This document shows positions 11,801 to 22,143 of a stretch of DNA of 29,113 bases, one piece after another (within the stretch, counting starts at the first letter, position 1; each line of letters begins with the position of its first letter). The position numbers and the translations under genes are program-made. Source of the DNA: Pelargonium nanum (lineage: Eukaryota > Streptophyta > Magnoliopsida > Geraniales > Geraniaceae). The DNA lies in contig JAYMTF010000853.1 in NCBI GenBank assembly GCA_036897485.1, forward strand, positions 1 through 29,113. The letters are read 5' to 3'. The notes beneath the pieces are model-generated. The model saw nothing but the letters and a program-made list of their open reading frames with translations, was not told the origin of the DNA and searched no databases.

Positions 11801-14800
11801 AATAATTAAAAAGAGGGAAACCGAAGGAGTCTAGCAGTTGAAGGATCATTTATTAAATGCTTTCAAACCAAAGACTTGAAAAAACTCATGTACTTTTTGA
11901 AAATTGAGGTAGTACTAGCTCAACGCGGTGTCAATATCTCAACGAAAGTACGCTGTAGACATTCTTGAGGATACTGACCTGTAAGACATCAAACCAGTTG
12001 ACACTCCAGTCAATTTTTAAACTCACATGTGATACCCATCAGGAAGCTACACTCCTAATTCTAAAGTACATCAAATTAACATCAAAAAAAGGTTTACCTA
12101 ATGAGAATAAGGGGCATATGGAGATGAGTTGTTATTTAGATTAAGATTGGGCGGAATGTTCTTCCAATCATAGGTCAATCAACCTCTAGAAGAATTGAAG
12201 ATCTATAAAATGACTCTTATGATGCTCATATGTGAAAATCAGGTTGCCCTACACATTGCCTCCAATCCTCTTTTCCATGAGAGGGCCAGACACATCGAGA
12301 TCGCTTGTCACTTTGAAAGGGAAAAGTTAGTTGAAGGAATCGTTTTAGTGACTTTGTCAATTCCAACAATCAACTGGTAGATGTCTTCACAAAATAACTC
12401 AAGGGTCCTCGAATCGAGTATATATGTAACAAACTTGGCACGTATAAGATTATATGCTCCAGTTTGAGAGAGTCTTAGAATACTTTATTTATGTAATCTC
12501 TGTAAATTAGAAACTAGTAGAGTCCCATAGTTGGTTTTTAAAATTGTGATTGATTCTGATTGATTTCTCTTTAAATTATAAATTGGGTTTCGCCCATTGT
12601 GAATATAACATTAATTTTTCTCTCAACTTCACAGAACCAAAGACATGTAAAGCACTCAATCGATATAATGATCGATAATTAAGGTTGAAAAGAAAATAGC
12701 CGAAGTTTCACTCACAATACAGGTAGACCAGTGCATGTTGATGGAAGTAACACCTTCAACAAGCTAGGTATTCCCTCTGTTGGTATGGCACCTAAAAGAA
12801 CGCAATGCATCAAACATTTTTTAGTTCATATAAATCATTACTGAGTAACCAATCATATTAAAAATGTCAATATAAAACTAACCAATTTGTGTTGCAGTTC
12901 CCAAATGCAAAGGACAAGGCCTGTTTATTGAAGGCACAGTGACATTTCTAAATGTAACTTTGTCATCAAGACCATAAAGTTCCTTCACCTAAAATATTCA
13001 TAAAAGATTTCATCATCTATAACAATATTAATAATTACAGCATAGATAATAAAATAAGCAGTAAAACCCATTTTGATATATTAACCTTCAACAAAAGTTC
13101 AGTGACAGGATTGCCCTTAAACCATTCAAAATGTCTGCCACGACATTCTCCCCACAATAAGCCTCCCTCACCAAACTCTCCCCAACGACAAGTGCCTATA
13201 GAATAATGACTATATTTGTCAATGAAGCAAAAAGATAACAAAATAATAGTAGTGCAAATATGTTTAGATAATATCAATCCAAAGCTATTTAGTTTGCCTT
13301 CTTCACCAGCAAAGCAAATGTGTTTCATGCATGTAAAAAACTCCTTTTAAAATCAGAAGCTTGAATGCCTAGGCAATCTAGGCAGAGTTGAGAAATGCCT
13401 CAGGATGCACCAGTTACAATCGGGCAGATTCATAACCATAAAAAATTCCAAACTAAATCTGGGGGATAATAAGTAGAAAACTTATGAACATAACCTTCAC
13501 CAAGATTTTGAACTGCAAACAATAAAGTGGACATAAAATCTTTATCATTTTTGTTGTTAAAAGCATACTAGAATTTTGATTACATATGATGCACATAAGA
13601 AATCCAACAACTAAAGCCTAGTATGACTTCATTGCAAGTTCATTAGCCAAGGCCTAACCAGTTTGGACCCAGGCTCTTTTCTCAACATTCTGAGTTTGAT
13701 TATCATATTCAACACATCAAGACAAGCAAGTGAACTTCTTAGTGAAGATACTATCATAGAGAGACTGTCACTTATTTGTAAGCTCGGTCAAGTAACCCTG
13801 CTATGGCACCACAGAACAATAAGAGTGCCAAATTTAACAAAAAGAAACTTTATAGATCTGGATGTTTCAAAAAAAAATAAAAACTTTGTAGATCTGGAAA
13901 GAGTGGATGTTTAATTGTTTATACTAGATAAACAAAAAGATAAAGGAGAAGAATAAGAGTCATATATATTATATTCCAAATTTTCACAATAATTTTTTTG
14001 CAAGCGTATTAAATATAAGACAGTCCATATAATTTCAATTGTTCCAAAATAGATTCTTATGTTCCCAACAAAGGCATCCATAAATAAAAAAGAACATGAC
14101 CATCCAAACCTGAAGAGTCTTCTTGTAACGATCTGTGTAAAAACAAATGATGGTAACGACAAGTACGAAGCTTGGTAACTAGCGCCTCTTCAGTCAAACC
14201 ATCTTCTAACAAATACGTCTTCATTGTCTCGAGGATCAAAACTATGCAATATCCCCTTGCAGAGCGAGATATTCCTGACAATAACAGATGGTATTCATTA
14301 GTTAAAGCAAGCCTAGTAGAATAGTACTCACAAGGGGAGTATTTGAGTGTTACTGAACAATTTGTTACTAAACTATAAAATAGTGGGGAATTTTTAAGTG
14401 AAAATTGGAAGCTGAACCATGTAATGATAAACTACCATACAATACATTCAAATGAGAGAACTGTACAAGTATATTTCATGAATCCATCATCCAAGGAGTT
14501 CAAATTATAACACAATTGTAAAAGTTACAAGCATTATTGTTAATCAAGGGCATTAATACAACAAACTGAAGCTAAATCATACATTCATACCTAGTGCAAA
14601 GCTTCCACTACAATAAAAAAGGAGACTTAAACTACATATTTCCAATGATAACAGAACATTACACATATAGTTCGTGTTCTTTATGATATGTCAGCAGCTG
14701 GGAAAAGGAGCTACTTGTGCAGTCGGTTGTAGGAGCAGTTATAAATAATATTTATTTTATAACTCAACACCAAGCTAGCATGACTGCAAGGATGTGCTCA

Positions 14801-17800
14801 TAGTTCATGAACCATTTTATAACTTTTTCCTTCAAAATTTACATAGCCTAACTTATGGTGCCCTATTTTTTTTAAATAATGCATCGTGTGTCCAAATCAT
14901 GTCTCATATACATGTTTGTGCTCCGAATTAGAGCTTCATTAAAAAGGTATGCATGCATTGTAAAATTTTGAAAGTTGTTTAAGCACTCATAATGTAGGCC
15001 TAAAAATTCTTGCATTACAGATAGTTATCTTTAATTATATTCGATGGATGAGAAAAATCATGGCTTTCTGGATTATGCGGGAATAGAATAACAAAAGCTC
15101 GATCTCATGCATTACAAAGTCAGCTGAAATAAAGAACCTTAAGGTGGGATTTGAAAATTGACTTTGTCATTACTCATTAGTATTTTGGCTGATAGGAACA
15201 TGATAATTCACCATAAAAAATTTGAATACCCCCAAAATATTAGCGTTGATACTTGATAGCAGTATTCTGATGTTTGGTTTCCAAAACAACCATTACTTGG
15301 ATGAACCTAATAAATAAGACTTTTCTTGCTACTTTAAGAATGTCCTACAAAAGTAATTGTACAATTTTTTATATATTTCCCAATTTATTTCTTTATAATG
15401 AACTGAAAAGGAAGTAAAGAAACAAGGAAGAAAGCACGGGGATAGTCTTGGAAAGGAAGATTTTTCTACGTGAACATAAAGCATTATGCGCCAACTTCTA
15501 GGAGACAGCAAACTATATGGGAAAATCTCATCTCAAAAAGAGTGGATCCCAACCATCTTTCTAACTAGTATTTGTCAATAGCATATAAGGAGAAATACAG
15601 CTGATAATCCAAAACTAGGCTGCACATAATATAATTTAAACAGTTAATATATAAATTAGTGAAGCATGTGTGTTCATACCAACTACAGGCATGGGCTCTG
15701 GAAAGTCGAGATCATGATCCAACCCAACAAGTCCAAAAACATAAGGGCTGCCTGGATGTGCATGCCTGAATACAAAGAATGTGTCCAAGCATGATATGAA
15801 TGGCTTTGTACAGAAAGAGAACGACAAGTTGAAACAAAATATATGCAGTCACCATCACAATCTTTACACAAAGTTAACAGCAAGCAATATTTGGGTGTGA
15901 AATAAATAAGATATAGAAAGAAATAATTGACTCATTAAGCATTGTGAAGATTCAGTCAAGTTAGTTCTATCCACAGTATTTCAAAAGATATTCAATCCAA
16001 CTGTACATGACAAAGACTAGTTTACAATGGACTAAAGCACTATAAGCTCCTATAAATGGTCCGTGGCAACCAGTAAATATGTTTAAGTTATCAAGTTGAG
16101 TTTAAATCCTGTCTAAATCACAATGGGTAGATTAAGGGCTTCAGATGATCACTTTACCATGCTTATAGCGTACACTTGTTCAGAAATCGTACAGTTTCAA
16201 TAAATGACCTCAATTAACTACAGGAAATGGAACAATTTAGCTATTAAAGAAGCCAGAGACAGTGCTCCAAGGTGTAGGTTTCAAGAATTATATGAAAAGC
16301 AATACAAGTCAAATATTACATTGTTTGAGCTTTTTAAAACCTTATTAACCAACCAGTCATAAAATATGCATTATGAAACCCATACATTTTTGCAAAATGA
16401 AAAGATACTGAAAAATCATTCATCATTGATGTGTATCCCCTCTCAAGCCGTTCAATTAACTAAGAGTTCCTAAATCCCAATGCAAGAACAGTCAAAGTTC
16501 AGAAATGTTCCTGTGACCAACTCAAGGAAATAAAAGAGAAAAAATTATACTAGGAACTAGAACAAAGAAACAGATGGCAGGAAATGACAACCCAGAGACA
16601 TGCAATATAATATGTGGTCAAAAGAATTCATGGAACGTAAAAAAACTATGTTGGCCTAACAGAACTAATAGGGTACGCCCCCAATAGAACGAAAGAAACC
16701 CTCATTTATCATTGGAGCATGACAACAGTTCAAGGAGAATATGTAAACCAGACGGATAAAATAATACACTGAACTATAACCACCAAGTCATTAAAATGTG
16801 ATTACCCAGATATAAAACGACCTTTACGAGATCGAGCTTGAGTTGGACCTTGCACTTCCTCCACAATACACTGCCAAGGCCAAAACAGAACCATTCAAGA
16901 CGTTTGCCAAATGACAAAATAATGTACATATTTGGCATACTCAAATAGATGCTAGAGAACAATTGAAAAATAACAATGCTATCTGTCTATAGAACAATAA
17001 TAACAAGATGATAATTAAGTGTGAAAACTATGGACACAATGTCTATAAGAAAAACATGGAACTAGTAAGGAATTGATGGAGTAATACGAAATTACTGTGA
17101 ATAAATAACCTATTTACAAATCATCAAATTAGATGTCAAAAGAAAATCAGTATTTTTTTCCAAGACACCAAAATCATGAAAGCATTGTCAAAGATTTCAA
17201 TTCCGAATGGTTGAGAGATTTATATATCATACTTGTATTATTCAGAATGAACAGAGAAAAAAAGGGCAGTATCAACCATTCACAGTAAGTTCGATGCATT
17301 TCAGCTTTAGGAGTTCATCTTAGAGGATTCTTCATGTAAATAGGTTTAATTAGAACATTGCAGAATAAATTCGATGCATTTCAGCTTTTGGAGTTCATCC
17401 ATCAGTTATTCAGTTTTATAGGCAAGTCTGCGCAATGCAATCCAGCCCTTTCTCCTGATTCATGGAACTCCTTCTCACTTCTTCGTTCTATTTAGCTATC
17501 TAGTTATTTAGAAAGACAGTAAAAGAAACCAAAAGAAATAATCTCATAAAATTATTTGTATAAAAAAAGGTACATACATTGAACAGCAAAAGAATCCCAT
17601 CACATTACTAAAATGCGGACAAGCAAAATAGAGTAATAAAAATTAAGCAATTAAATTTTTGATAAATGTGATAATTTATCAACTGGATTTTTTTTTTTTT
17701 TTTTTTTTGTGGCTGTGTGCCTGTGCACATAGTAAATCACTTGATATACTGGAAATCCAATAGCCCAACCTAATATTCAACAATATAAAGTTGGAGTTTA

Positions 17801-20800
17801 GAGATAACTATGTTTCCACACTAAATTTTAGATCTTGTGCATTAAATTGAGAAAAAAATCAATCAGAGTTGTGGGACAAGCCATCCAGGCAATCATGTAG
17901 GGACAAGAAATATAGCAAACTATCTCATCAATGCAGCTAACTGCACAAGTACAGAAACAAATTACCTAAGAAACATCAACATATATAACTATACTTACCA
18001 CTGAATATCCATTTCGTGTCAGGTCATCCAAAGTTTGTCTAAGATTCTGCAAAAGCACACAATGAAATTGCACTGAAGCATCAACTACCATAGAGATCAC
18101 AAAAAAACAATTAGAATGTTCGCTCACATACAACGCGTACAGATAGTGATGCAGAGGAAGTAAACATCAAATTTAAGATAACATAAGTCCACCAGTATAT
18201 CAATGTCAATTTGGACAATAAATATCACATGTTAAGAATTCTCTGGAAAACTTTAATTAATTAACTTATAAAAGAGGAAATTTACAGCAAGTATAAGAAC
18301 ATAAATCCATTACCACAACAGGGCATCCAGCTTTTGGGATAGTGTCCGAACGCAAGCCACCCATAGGATTCAAACCAGCATATTCAACAAGAATGCAAGC
18401 ATCTACTCCAATGGCTTCGTAAAAATCCCCTACCTAAGATTGCAATCAATTGTTACACCTATCATTGATTGACTATTAAAGAATATATCATTTAAGTGCA
18501 AAAGAAGAGTTCACCTAGGCAACATAAATGCATTTTCATCTTACATGGAATATAAAATAAAAAAACTGTAACATTATTGAAAGGAATGAAAAGAAACAAT
18601 ATAGAAACATACTCTACATAGTAGAACTTCGCGTGGAAACTTTGACTTGAACTGCAATATCTCCATGTTGAGATTTCCTTCTTTTAGACTATTTTGAAAA
18701 CAAATCATTATCGCATCAACTTTATTAATAAGAAAACCCTGTTGCTGATGGTTATGAGATAGAGCAATCAATAATTTGTGCACTCACCCAAAATAAATTG
18801 AACATGGAGTAAAAGAAATTGAAATTTTTTTTCAAGAATTACGATATATATATATATATGTTCCCCTTTTAATTACTAAAATATAGTACAAAAGTTGTGA
18901 CAATGCAGTTGAGTTGAGGAAAGCAAACAGCAGACATAATTCTAACTGACATTTTCCCATTGAAGTTGTAATTTATTTTTCTAATTTTTGTTATATCATG
19001 AACTACTATAAAATAACACCCACCAATAGATCACGACCAATCCAAATAATAAAAATTTCCTCTTTTTCCATAGAGACTTTGGGCTATATCCATGGATTTC
19101 ATGCTTCAGCCTTCAAGTACTCTCAATCATGCACCTTAAGAGATACTAAAAACAACACTGCCACCTTGTGAAATCACCCCTACTGTCTCATAGAAACTAT
19201 ACTCTCGTAAGGCTTCTATACATGTGCCTGACAAAACATTACATGTAGCAACTAGGAAATATTGTCACAAAATTGTTGAATATGTTACCCCAATTAAACT
19301 AGAAATATTAACAGAATATAAAGCTGATATGAGCTCAAATGTCCAGGACAGGAGAAAAGGACCCACAAGTGCACTAACTGAAGAAAGGATAATGCTGAGA
19401 ACCAAGGTATATCACCATTTAAAAATGAAGAATCTCAAAACTTCAAAAACATAATGTTTGAAGTATTTAAAGAGATTCCAAAGATGGAAGGCATATTATT
19501 ATATTTGGCCAATGTTGGGGCATATAGTGAAAACTTCAAGTGTACATATTGCATGTGATGTCATGCAAGGTTATGTAGACTTCCTTGTTCATTTTAACTA
19601 GTAGCATTAGTTTTTTTTTTTTTTTTTGAAGATAGTAGTAGCATTAATTTATACTTAGCATAAATAATATTTTACTTACATCTTGTCCCATTATGATTAA
19701 CTATGTTAGTCAAAACTTGGGATTGAAGTTGCGTTGTAATAATGTCGAAGATCATTCTAAAAGATCTGAACGGCAAAATAGTTTATTTGTCCCCTTTACA
19801 CATGTAAATAGTAAAAATCATGAAATTATTCTTTAAAGACATAAACCATGTGGCTAAAATAACAAGTAGCCAACCTTAACATCATTAGAGCTCACCTCCC
19901 ATTTTTCAAGTTAACATCCAAGCCTAGTAAATTGGAATATGAAAGCCTTTGAACAAGATGCATGGTAGAAGGCTTCTTGCATGTGTCCATCCTCTGTAGT
20001 ATGAAGCAACAGCAAAATAATATTATAAACAGATCCAGGAAAATTAAAGTAAAAGGCCTGGCAAACCCAAAATGTCTCGTTAAGTAGCAGACCTCCTTCC
20101 ACCACATCATGTGAGAAAGATCCTTATCGTCGAGGGAAGGTTTAAGCTCTTTAAATTTCTTGGTTGCCTTTCTGGTTCCTCTCACGACTTTCGAATCTTT
20201 GAAGCAATAAATTTGTTTGAACTGCTTGTTGCTTTTGTGAATAAACACGATTATACCATTTGTACGTCACAAGACAACATCAAATATATATTAAAACGGA
20301 TGGTAAGATTAATACACGAGGCTTTTGGCAAAAATCTATGCTATGAATTCTTAATAAAGAGATAAATCGACATAATACACACAGACTTCAGGTTTACGAA
20401 ATTTGAAATTTCCTATGGATTTACATATATTCAACAATCGAACATAGTTTCAGTCATACTGCTATAAATCAAAAGGCGCACTAAAAATACATGTGCGTAA
20501 TCCAAATTGCAATGACATTGTAAAACAAAATTCTTCAACCAATTTGCTCTGTTTCCTTCTCTTTCAAACAACTAATTTGCTCTGCTGTTTCCAAAGGCAA
20601 CAGACCTTGATTTGGATTGCATGTAATTTGAAATGCACATCTTTAAAGACTATAAGGACTGAGGTCTCCAACACTAAAATTCAAATCCAAACTGACAAAA
20701 ACAGCTTAAAAAGGAAAGCCATGTAATTAAAAGCTGCACGAGCATGCATTTAAGCAATAGAGCATGTAAGGTCAGTTACTAAATACTCACCATTCCTACA

Positions 20801-20989
20801 ATCACACACATAATACATAATATAAACATATATATATATATAGAGAGCGAGAAAGTAAGAGAGAGATTACTTGAGAAGTGGAGTGGGAGGAAAAGAAGAG
20901 CATTTGTGAACCGAAGAACGAAGCAGTAGAGAGAAAAAGCGCCAGCGAGGTATTGCAACGACGACGTCTCTGGTTGTGAGCCAGTTCAT
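2881..20989 (-). CDS. MSH1: MSH1, organellar MutS homologue with C-terminal GIY-YIG domain (22 exons)
   Basis: Exons: 20989-20871, 20231-20093, 19993-19896, 18688-18613, 18433-18314, 18046-17999, 16870-16806, 15765-15680, 14274-14110, 13195-13086, 12988-12883, 12791-12716, 11338-11280, 10432-10365, 9506-9333, 8063-7857, 7365-7109, 7000-6857, 5640-5583, 4729-4430, 4050-3340, 3108-2881. All introns are GT-AG. The sum is 3414 nt, or 1137 aa (Arabidopsis MSH1 is 1118 aa, from memory). In order: an Arg-rich, organelle-targeting-like N-terminus (MNWLTTRDVVVAIPRWRFF); a MutS-I mismatch-contact region with GDFYEAIG (F148, Y149, E150); connector and lever regions; an ATPase with Walker A GPNGGGKS (768-775), Walker B LVDE (D847, E848) and STHLHG (879-884); a variable linker; and a GIY-YIG nuclease-like domain (CVYV 1047-1050, LYVGQ 1058-1062, R1069, E1097/E1099). 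Family knowledge: it is targeted to mitochondria and plastids and suppresses ectopic organelle recombination and mutation. It appears intact. The only uncertain join is exon 1/2. Confidence 0.96.
3340..4050 (-). other. MSH1: MSH1 exon 21: Walker B half of ATPase, linker and first half of GIY-YIG domain
   Basis: This is the longest exon (237 codons). It opens with VEMTEIRSII, carries the Walker B block (SLVLVDEICRGTETAKG) and STHLHG, then a family-typical SLAFETARNEGVPEAVIKRA block. A poorly conserved linker rich in N, S and E follows, and then PPPST with the start of the GIY-YIG fold (CVYV...LYVGQ). Exon 22 (3108-2881) continues with TDDLAGRIRTHR, the CELETLLINQL helix and the stop codon TAG. 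The intron therefore cuts the nuclease-like domain right after its YIG-equivalent strand. Confidence 0.93.
4730..5582 (-). other. MSH1 intron 19, no recognised element
   Basis: An AT-rich intron of 853 bp between the exon encoding EGRRRKWVFPTL and the Walker A exon. I see short A-runs only, and no repeat ends or coding remnants. Confidence 0.6.
5778..5996. mobile_element. Stowaway-type MITE (copy A), in MSH1 intron 18
   Basis: The left end TA|CTCTCTCCGTTCCAAAATAA and the right end read in reverse, TA|CCCCTCCATCCCAAAATAAG, form an inverted repeat matching the plant Stowaway signature (CTCCCTCCGTCCC-like). TA dinucleotides flank both ends (5776-5777 and 5997-5998), the Tc1/mariner target duplication. 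The body is 219 bp and AT-rich with no coding capacity. The interior shares words with copy B at 8736 (AACAAACTAAATG, TTCATGCATAACTAACT). Confidence 0.85.
8200..8400 (-). repeat. LTR-like fossil fragment (tentative), in MSH1 intron 15
   Basis: Read on the minus strand this contains TCCCACGTTGGTTAAAACC, then a GGGTATAGAAAGCC stretch and an ACCAATCTAAACCCCACAT stretch. This wording is typical of plant LTRs of the short 'cccac(a/g)ttggtt' kind. No coding part, no paired LTR and no target duplication were found, so the bounds are approximate and the family is unassigned. It looks old. Confidence 0.3.
8736..8938. mobile_element. Stowaway-type MITE (copy B, right end decayed), in MSH1 intron 15
   Basis: The left end after TA (8734-8735) reads CTCCCTCTATCCCAAAATGA, then GTGTCCACTTTCC. 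The right side carries the complement (GGAAAGCGGACACTCG, then TTTTTGG), but the outermost ten or so bases that should mirror CTCCCTCTAT are missing or changed. The inner sequence resembles copy A (AACAAACTTAATG, TTCATGGATAACTAACT). The two copies therefore belong to one family, and this one is older or end-truncated. There is no coding content. Confidence 0.75.
9950..10280 (-). mobile_element. Decayed RTE-clade LINE, C-terminal reverse transcriptase piece, in MSH1 intron 14
   Basis: The minus strand encodes, in broken frames, words of the plant RTE-type reverse transcriptase C-terminus. One open stretch (10267-10079) has VVLEGKQITQNDHFRYSRSI, KWRSALRVLCDKK and an early stop. After it, KFYETA and then, in another frame, PTMLYDTKC appear. 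Near 9951-9973, VEMRMLRW follows. The order fits the usual run 'HFKYLGS...LKWRSA.GVLCDKK...KFYRTA.RP.MLYGT..W...MRMLRW' known for these elements (from memory). At least one stop and two frame changes are visible. It is a 5'-truncated or eroded copy in the same orientation as MSH1. The 3' end and poly(A) were not located. Confidence 0.78.
10761..11209. mobile_element. Non-autonomous hAT-like element, in MSH1 intron 13
   Basis: The ends are CAGTGTTTTATAAGGC (left) and, reverse complemented, CAGTGTTTTAAAAGACGC (right), so the terminal inverted repeats begin CAGTG as in many hAT elements. Flanking octamers are AGATAGAA (10753-10760) and AGATATAA (11210-11217), 7 of 8 identical, as expected for an aged 8-bp hAT target duplication. 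The subterminal parts are GC-rich with repeated GAGGC/GCCTC motifs, and the centre is AT-rich. It is 449 bp with no transposase frame. Confidence 0.72.
11528..12633 (+). mobile_element. Ty1/copia LTR retrotransposon fossil, heavily decayed, in MSH1 intron 12
   Basis: The element lies on the plus strand, antisense to MSH1. Recognisable parts, in order, are a short piece resembling the start of an LTR (about 11530-11552), remnants of the end of the reverse transcriptase and of RNase H (about 11830-12420), a purine tract, and a 3' LTR-like stretch (about 12473-12633). The two LTR-start pieces agree at nearly every position over 23 bp. Most of the internal region is absent and the coding remains carry many breaks. 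It is dead and old by appearance. No target duplication was identified, so the ends are approximate. Confidence 0.8.
17290..17399. repeat. Direct repeat pair, 30 bp each, 80 bp apart
   Basis: A 30-base unit beginning TTCGATGCATTTCAGCTTT occurs at 17290-17319 and again at 17370-17399 with a single mismatch. Sequence after the second copy does not continue the first, so this is a partial local duplication, not a longer tandem array. It lies in MSH1 intron 6. Confidence 0.8.
17688..17708. repeat. T21 homopolymer
   Basis: An uninterrupted run of 21 T on the plus strand (A21 on the MSH1 sense strand) within intron 6. No flanking duplication was found, so it is not assigned to a retroposon. Confidence 0.9.
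18845..18859. repeat. (AT)n microsatellite
   Basis: A perfect AT dinucleotide run of seven to eight units in MSH1 intron 3. Similar short runs occur at about 20828-20842 (AT, followed by AGAGAG) and as CT at about 6796-6815 and 10631-10647. Confidence 0.85.
19599..19646 (-). repeat. Poly(A)-only micro-insertion flanked by an 11-bp direct repeat
   Basis: TAGTAGCATTA occurs at 19599-19609 and again at 19636-19646. Between them lie G, a run of 17 T (19611-19627) and GAAGATAG. An A-tract flanked by a long target duplication is the pattern left by a very short retroposition event (LINE machinery) on the minus strand. Replication slippage is the alternative. Confidence 0.4.
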
Positions 20990-21196
20990 GTTGAACTCCG
21001 TCGCTGAGAAGATTGAAGAAGACGAAGAAGAAGAAGCTGTTGTTGTTCGTCTTCAACTTTTGATTATTGAAATGAAAAATGAGGAATTTGTTAGGGTTTT
21101 GTTCCGTTTGTTGGGTTCTGTTATGTTTGTTCTTTCCCGCCAACAAAACAGCAGAAAAAAGAGAAGTGGCAAGGTCTTGTCTTTTTTAGTATTTTC

Positions 21197-21217
21197 TCTC
21201 TCTAGAATCTAGAGAGA
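21197..21217. other. Perfect 10-bp palindrome with one-base spacer
   Basis: TCTCTCTAGA, one A, then TCTAGAGAGA. The arms are exact complements. It lies about 210 nt upstream of the MSH1 start codon, so it could fold in the leader RNA or be a promoter element. It is also compatible with chance in CT/AG-rich DNA. Confidence 0.5.
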
Positions 21218-21602
21218 CGAAGAATCAGCTATCACTGCATCTCGTCCTTCCGTTTCTTATCAACTCAACCGGGTCTTTGGCCTCATTTCAGGGAAAAAAT
21301 TTAAAATTGAAAAAATGTTACGTGACAGTAACGATTTATTACCAACTACATTGTGAGAATAAATAAATAAAAATTAAGAGTTCAAGGATAGGAACATATA
21401 CAATTTGAGGTTAGAGACTAAAGTCAAAATTTTGCATAAAGCAAAACCATTTAACTTATAAATGATGACGTGACAATTTGCTAACGTAGCGGTTGTTTTA
21501 TCTGGTTTAGTTTATTACATTTAACCCAATGCAAAAAATAAGCTATTTTATTTGAGTCTTCATCATAACAGAATTCAGTGCTCTCCATTCGAGGTCCAAT
21601 AG

Positions 21603-21824
21603 CGTTCTCTGTCTCGGAAGACTCGAAGCAATATCGGGGAGAAATGGCTTCGGGAATTCGTATTCGTGCAAGAGGGGTATAGGCGGGGCTGCTTCTCCCA
21701 GGCAGTAAATGCGTGTGCAAAGTTAAGTTCGACCATGTTGAAAGTGGCAAGAATATTCGGAATTGGGAGCGAAGATGGTCGACCAAAAAAAGTTTCGGGT
21801 AGAGGAAATCATGAGTATCAATAG
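21603..21824 (+). other. GC-richer open stretch of 73 codons, identity unknown
   Basis: The plus strand is open from 21603 (just after a TAG) to a TAG at 21822-21824. It reads ...NIGEKWLREFVFVQEGYRRG, later ARIFGIGSEDGRPKKVSG, and ends NHEYQ. The stretch is visibly less AT-rich than its surroundings. It has no early ATG in this frame; the first Met is about two-fifths of the way in. I do not recognise the peptide. It could be a broken exon or pseudogene fragment, part of a transposon, or chance. The opposite strand is also open over this stretch, which weakens the coding case. Confidence 0.2.
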
Positions 21825-22143
21825 CTAAGTTGGTGTTCTAAAAAGCTTAGCTGATCACCAATTACTACAATTTCACTGCAACAGTTTAAAAAAACACCTC
21901 ATCATCATCATCAAAAAGCCTGTGTACAAGAGTTCCTTGGCAAAAGCATTCTTCAGTTCACCAAATTATTATTCAGTTTCAACACACAATCCTCATTATT
22001 AACCTAATTATTTAAAAGCGCCTCTAATTAACAGTAATACAACATTCACCGGACATACTCTTGACTTTCAAGTTACAGCAACAACGAAAAATGAGGTGTT
22101 CATACCACCTATGCAGAGTGGAACTCACAGAGACTACCATAGC

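Larger units (their letters stand above)
13196..17998 (-). other. MSH1 introns 9, 8, 7 and 6: long introns with little recognisable content
   Basis: Apart from exons 9, 8 and 7, this stretch is four AT-rich introns of about 0.9 to 1.4 kb (13196-14109, 14275-15679, 15766-16805, 16871-17998). I see a 21-base T run (17688-17708), a 30-bp direct repeat (17290 and 17370) and no coding remnants or clear transposon ends. Short open frames here are chance or extend real exons into introns. Confidence 0.5.
20990..22143. other. Interval between IIL1 (3' end) and MSH1 (5' end)
   Basis: Positions 20990-21230 must contain the MSH1 leader. They hold CTT-rich sequence on the minus strand and a 10-bp perfect inverted repeat at 21197-21217. 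Positions 21230-21560 are AT-rich with no recognised motif I would defend. Positions 21603-21824 form an unexplained GC-richer open stretch (listed separately). Positions 21830-22143 probably hold the IIL1 3'UTR. Termination and promoter positions could not be fixed. Confidence 0.5.

Noticed and set aside
19224-19454. Intronic plus-strand open frame of 76 codons
   Set aside because: No recognisable motif, antisense to MSH1, AT-rich composition like the surrounding intron; judged chance.
20976-21212. Plus-strand acidic frame (EEDEEEEA) near the MSH1 start
   Set aside because: It is the reverse of CTT-rich leader sequence plus MSH1 exon 1; low complexity explains the acidic run.
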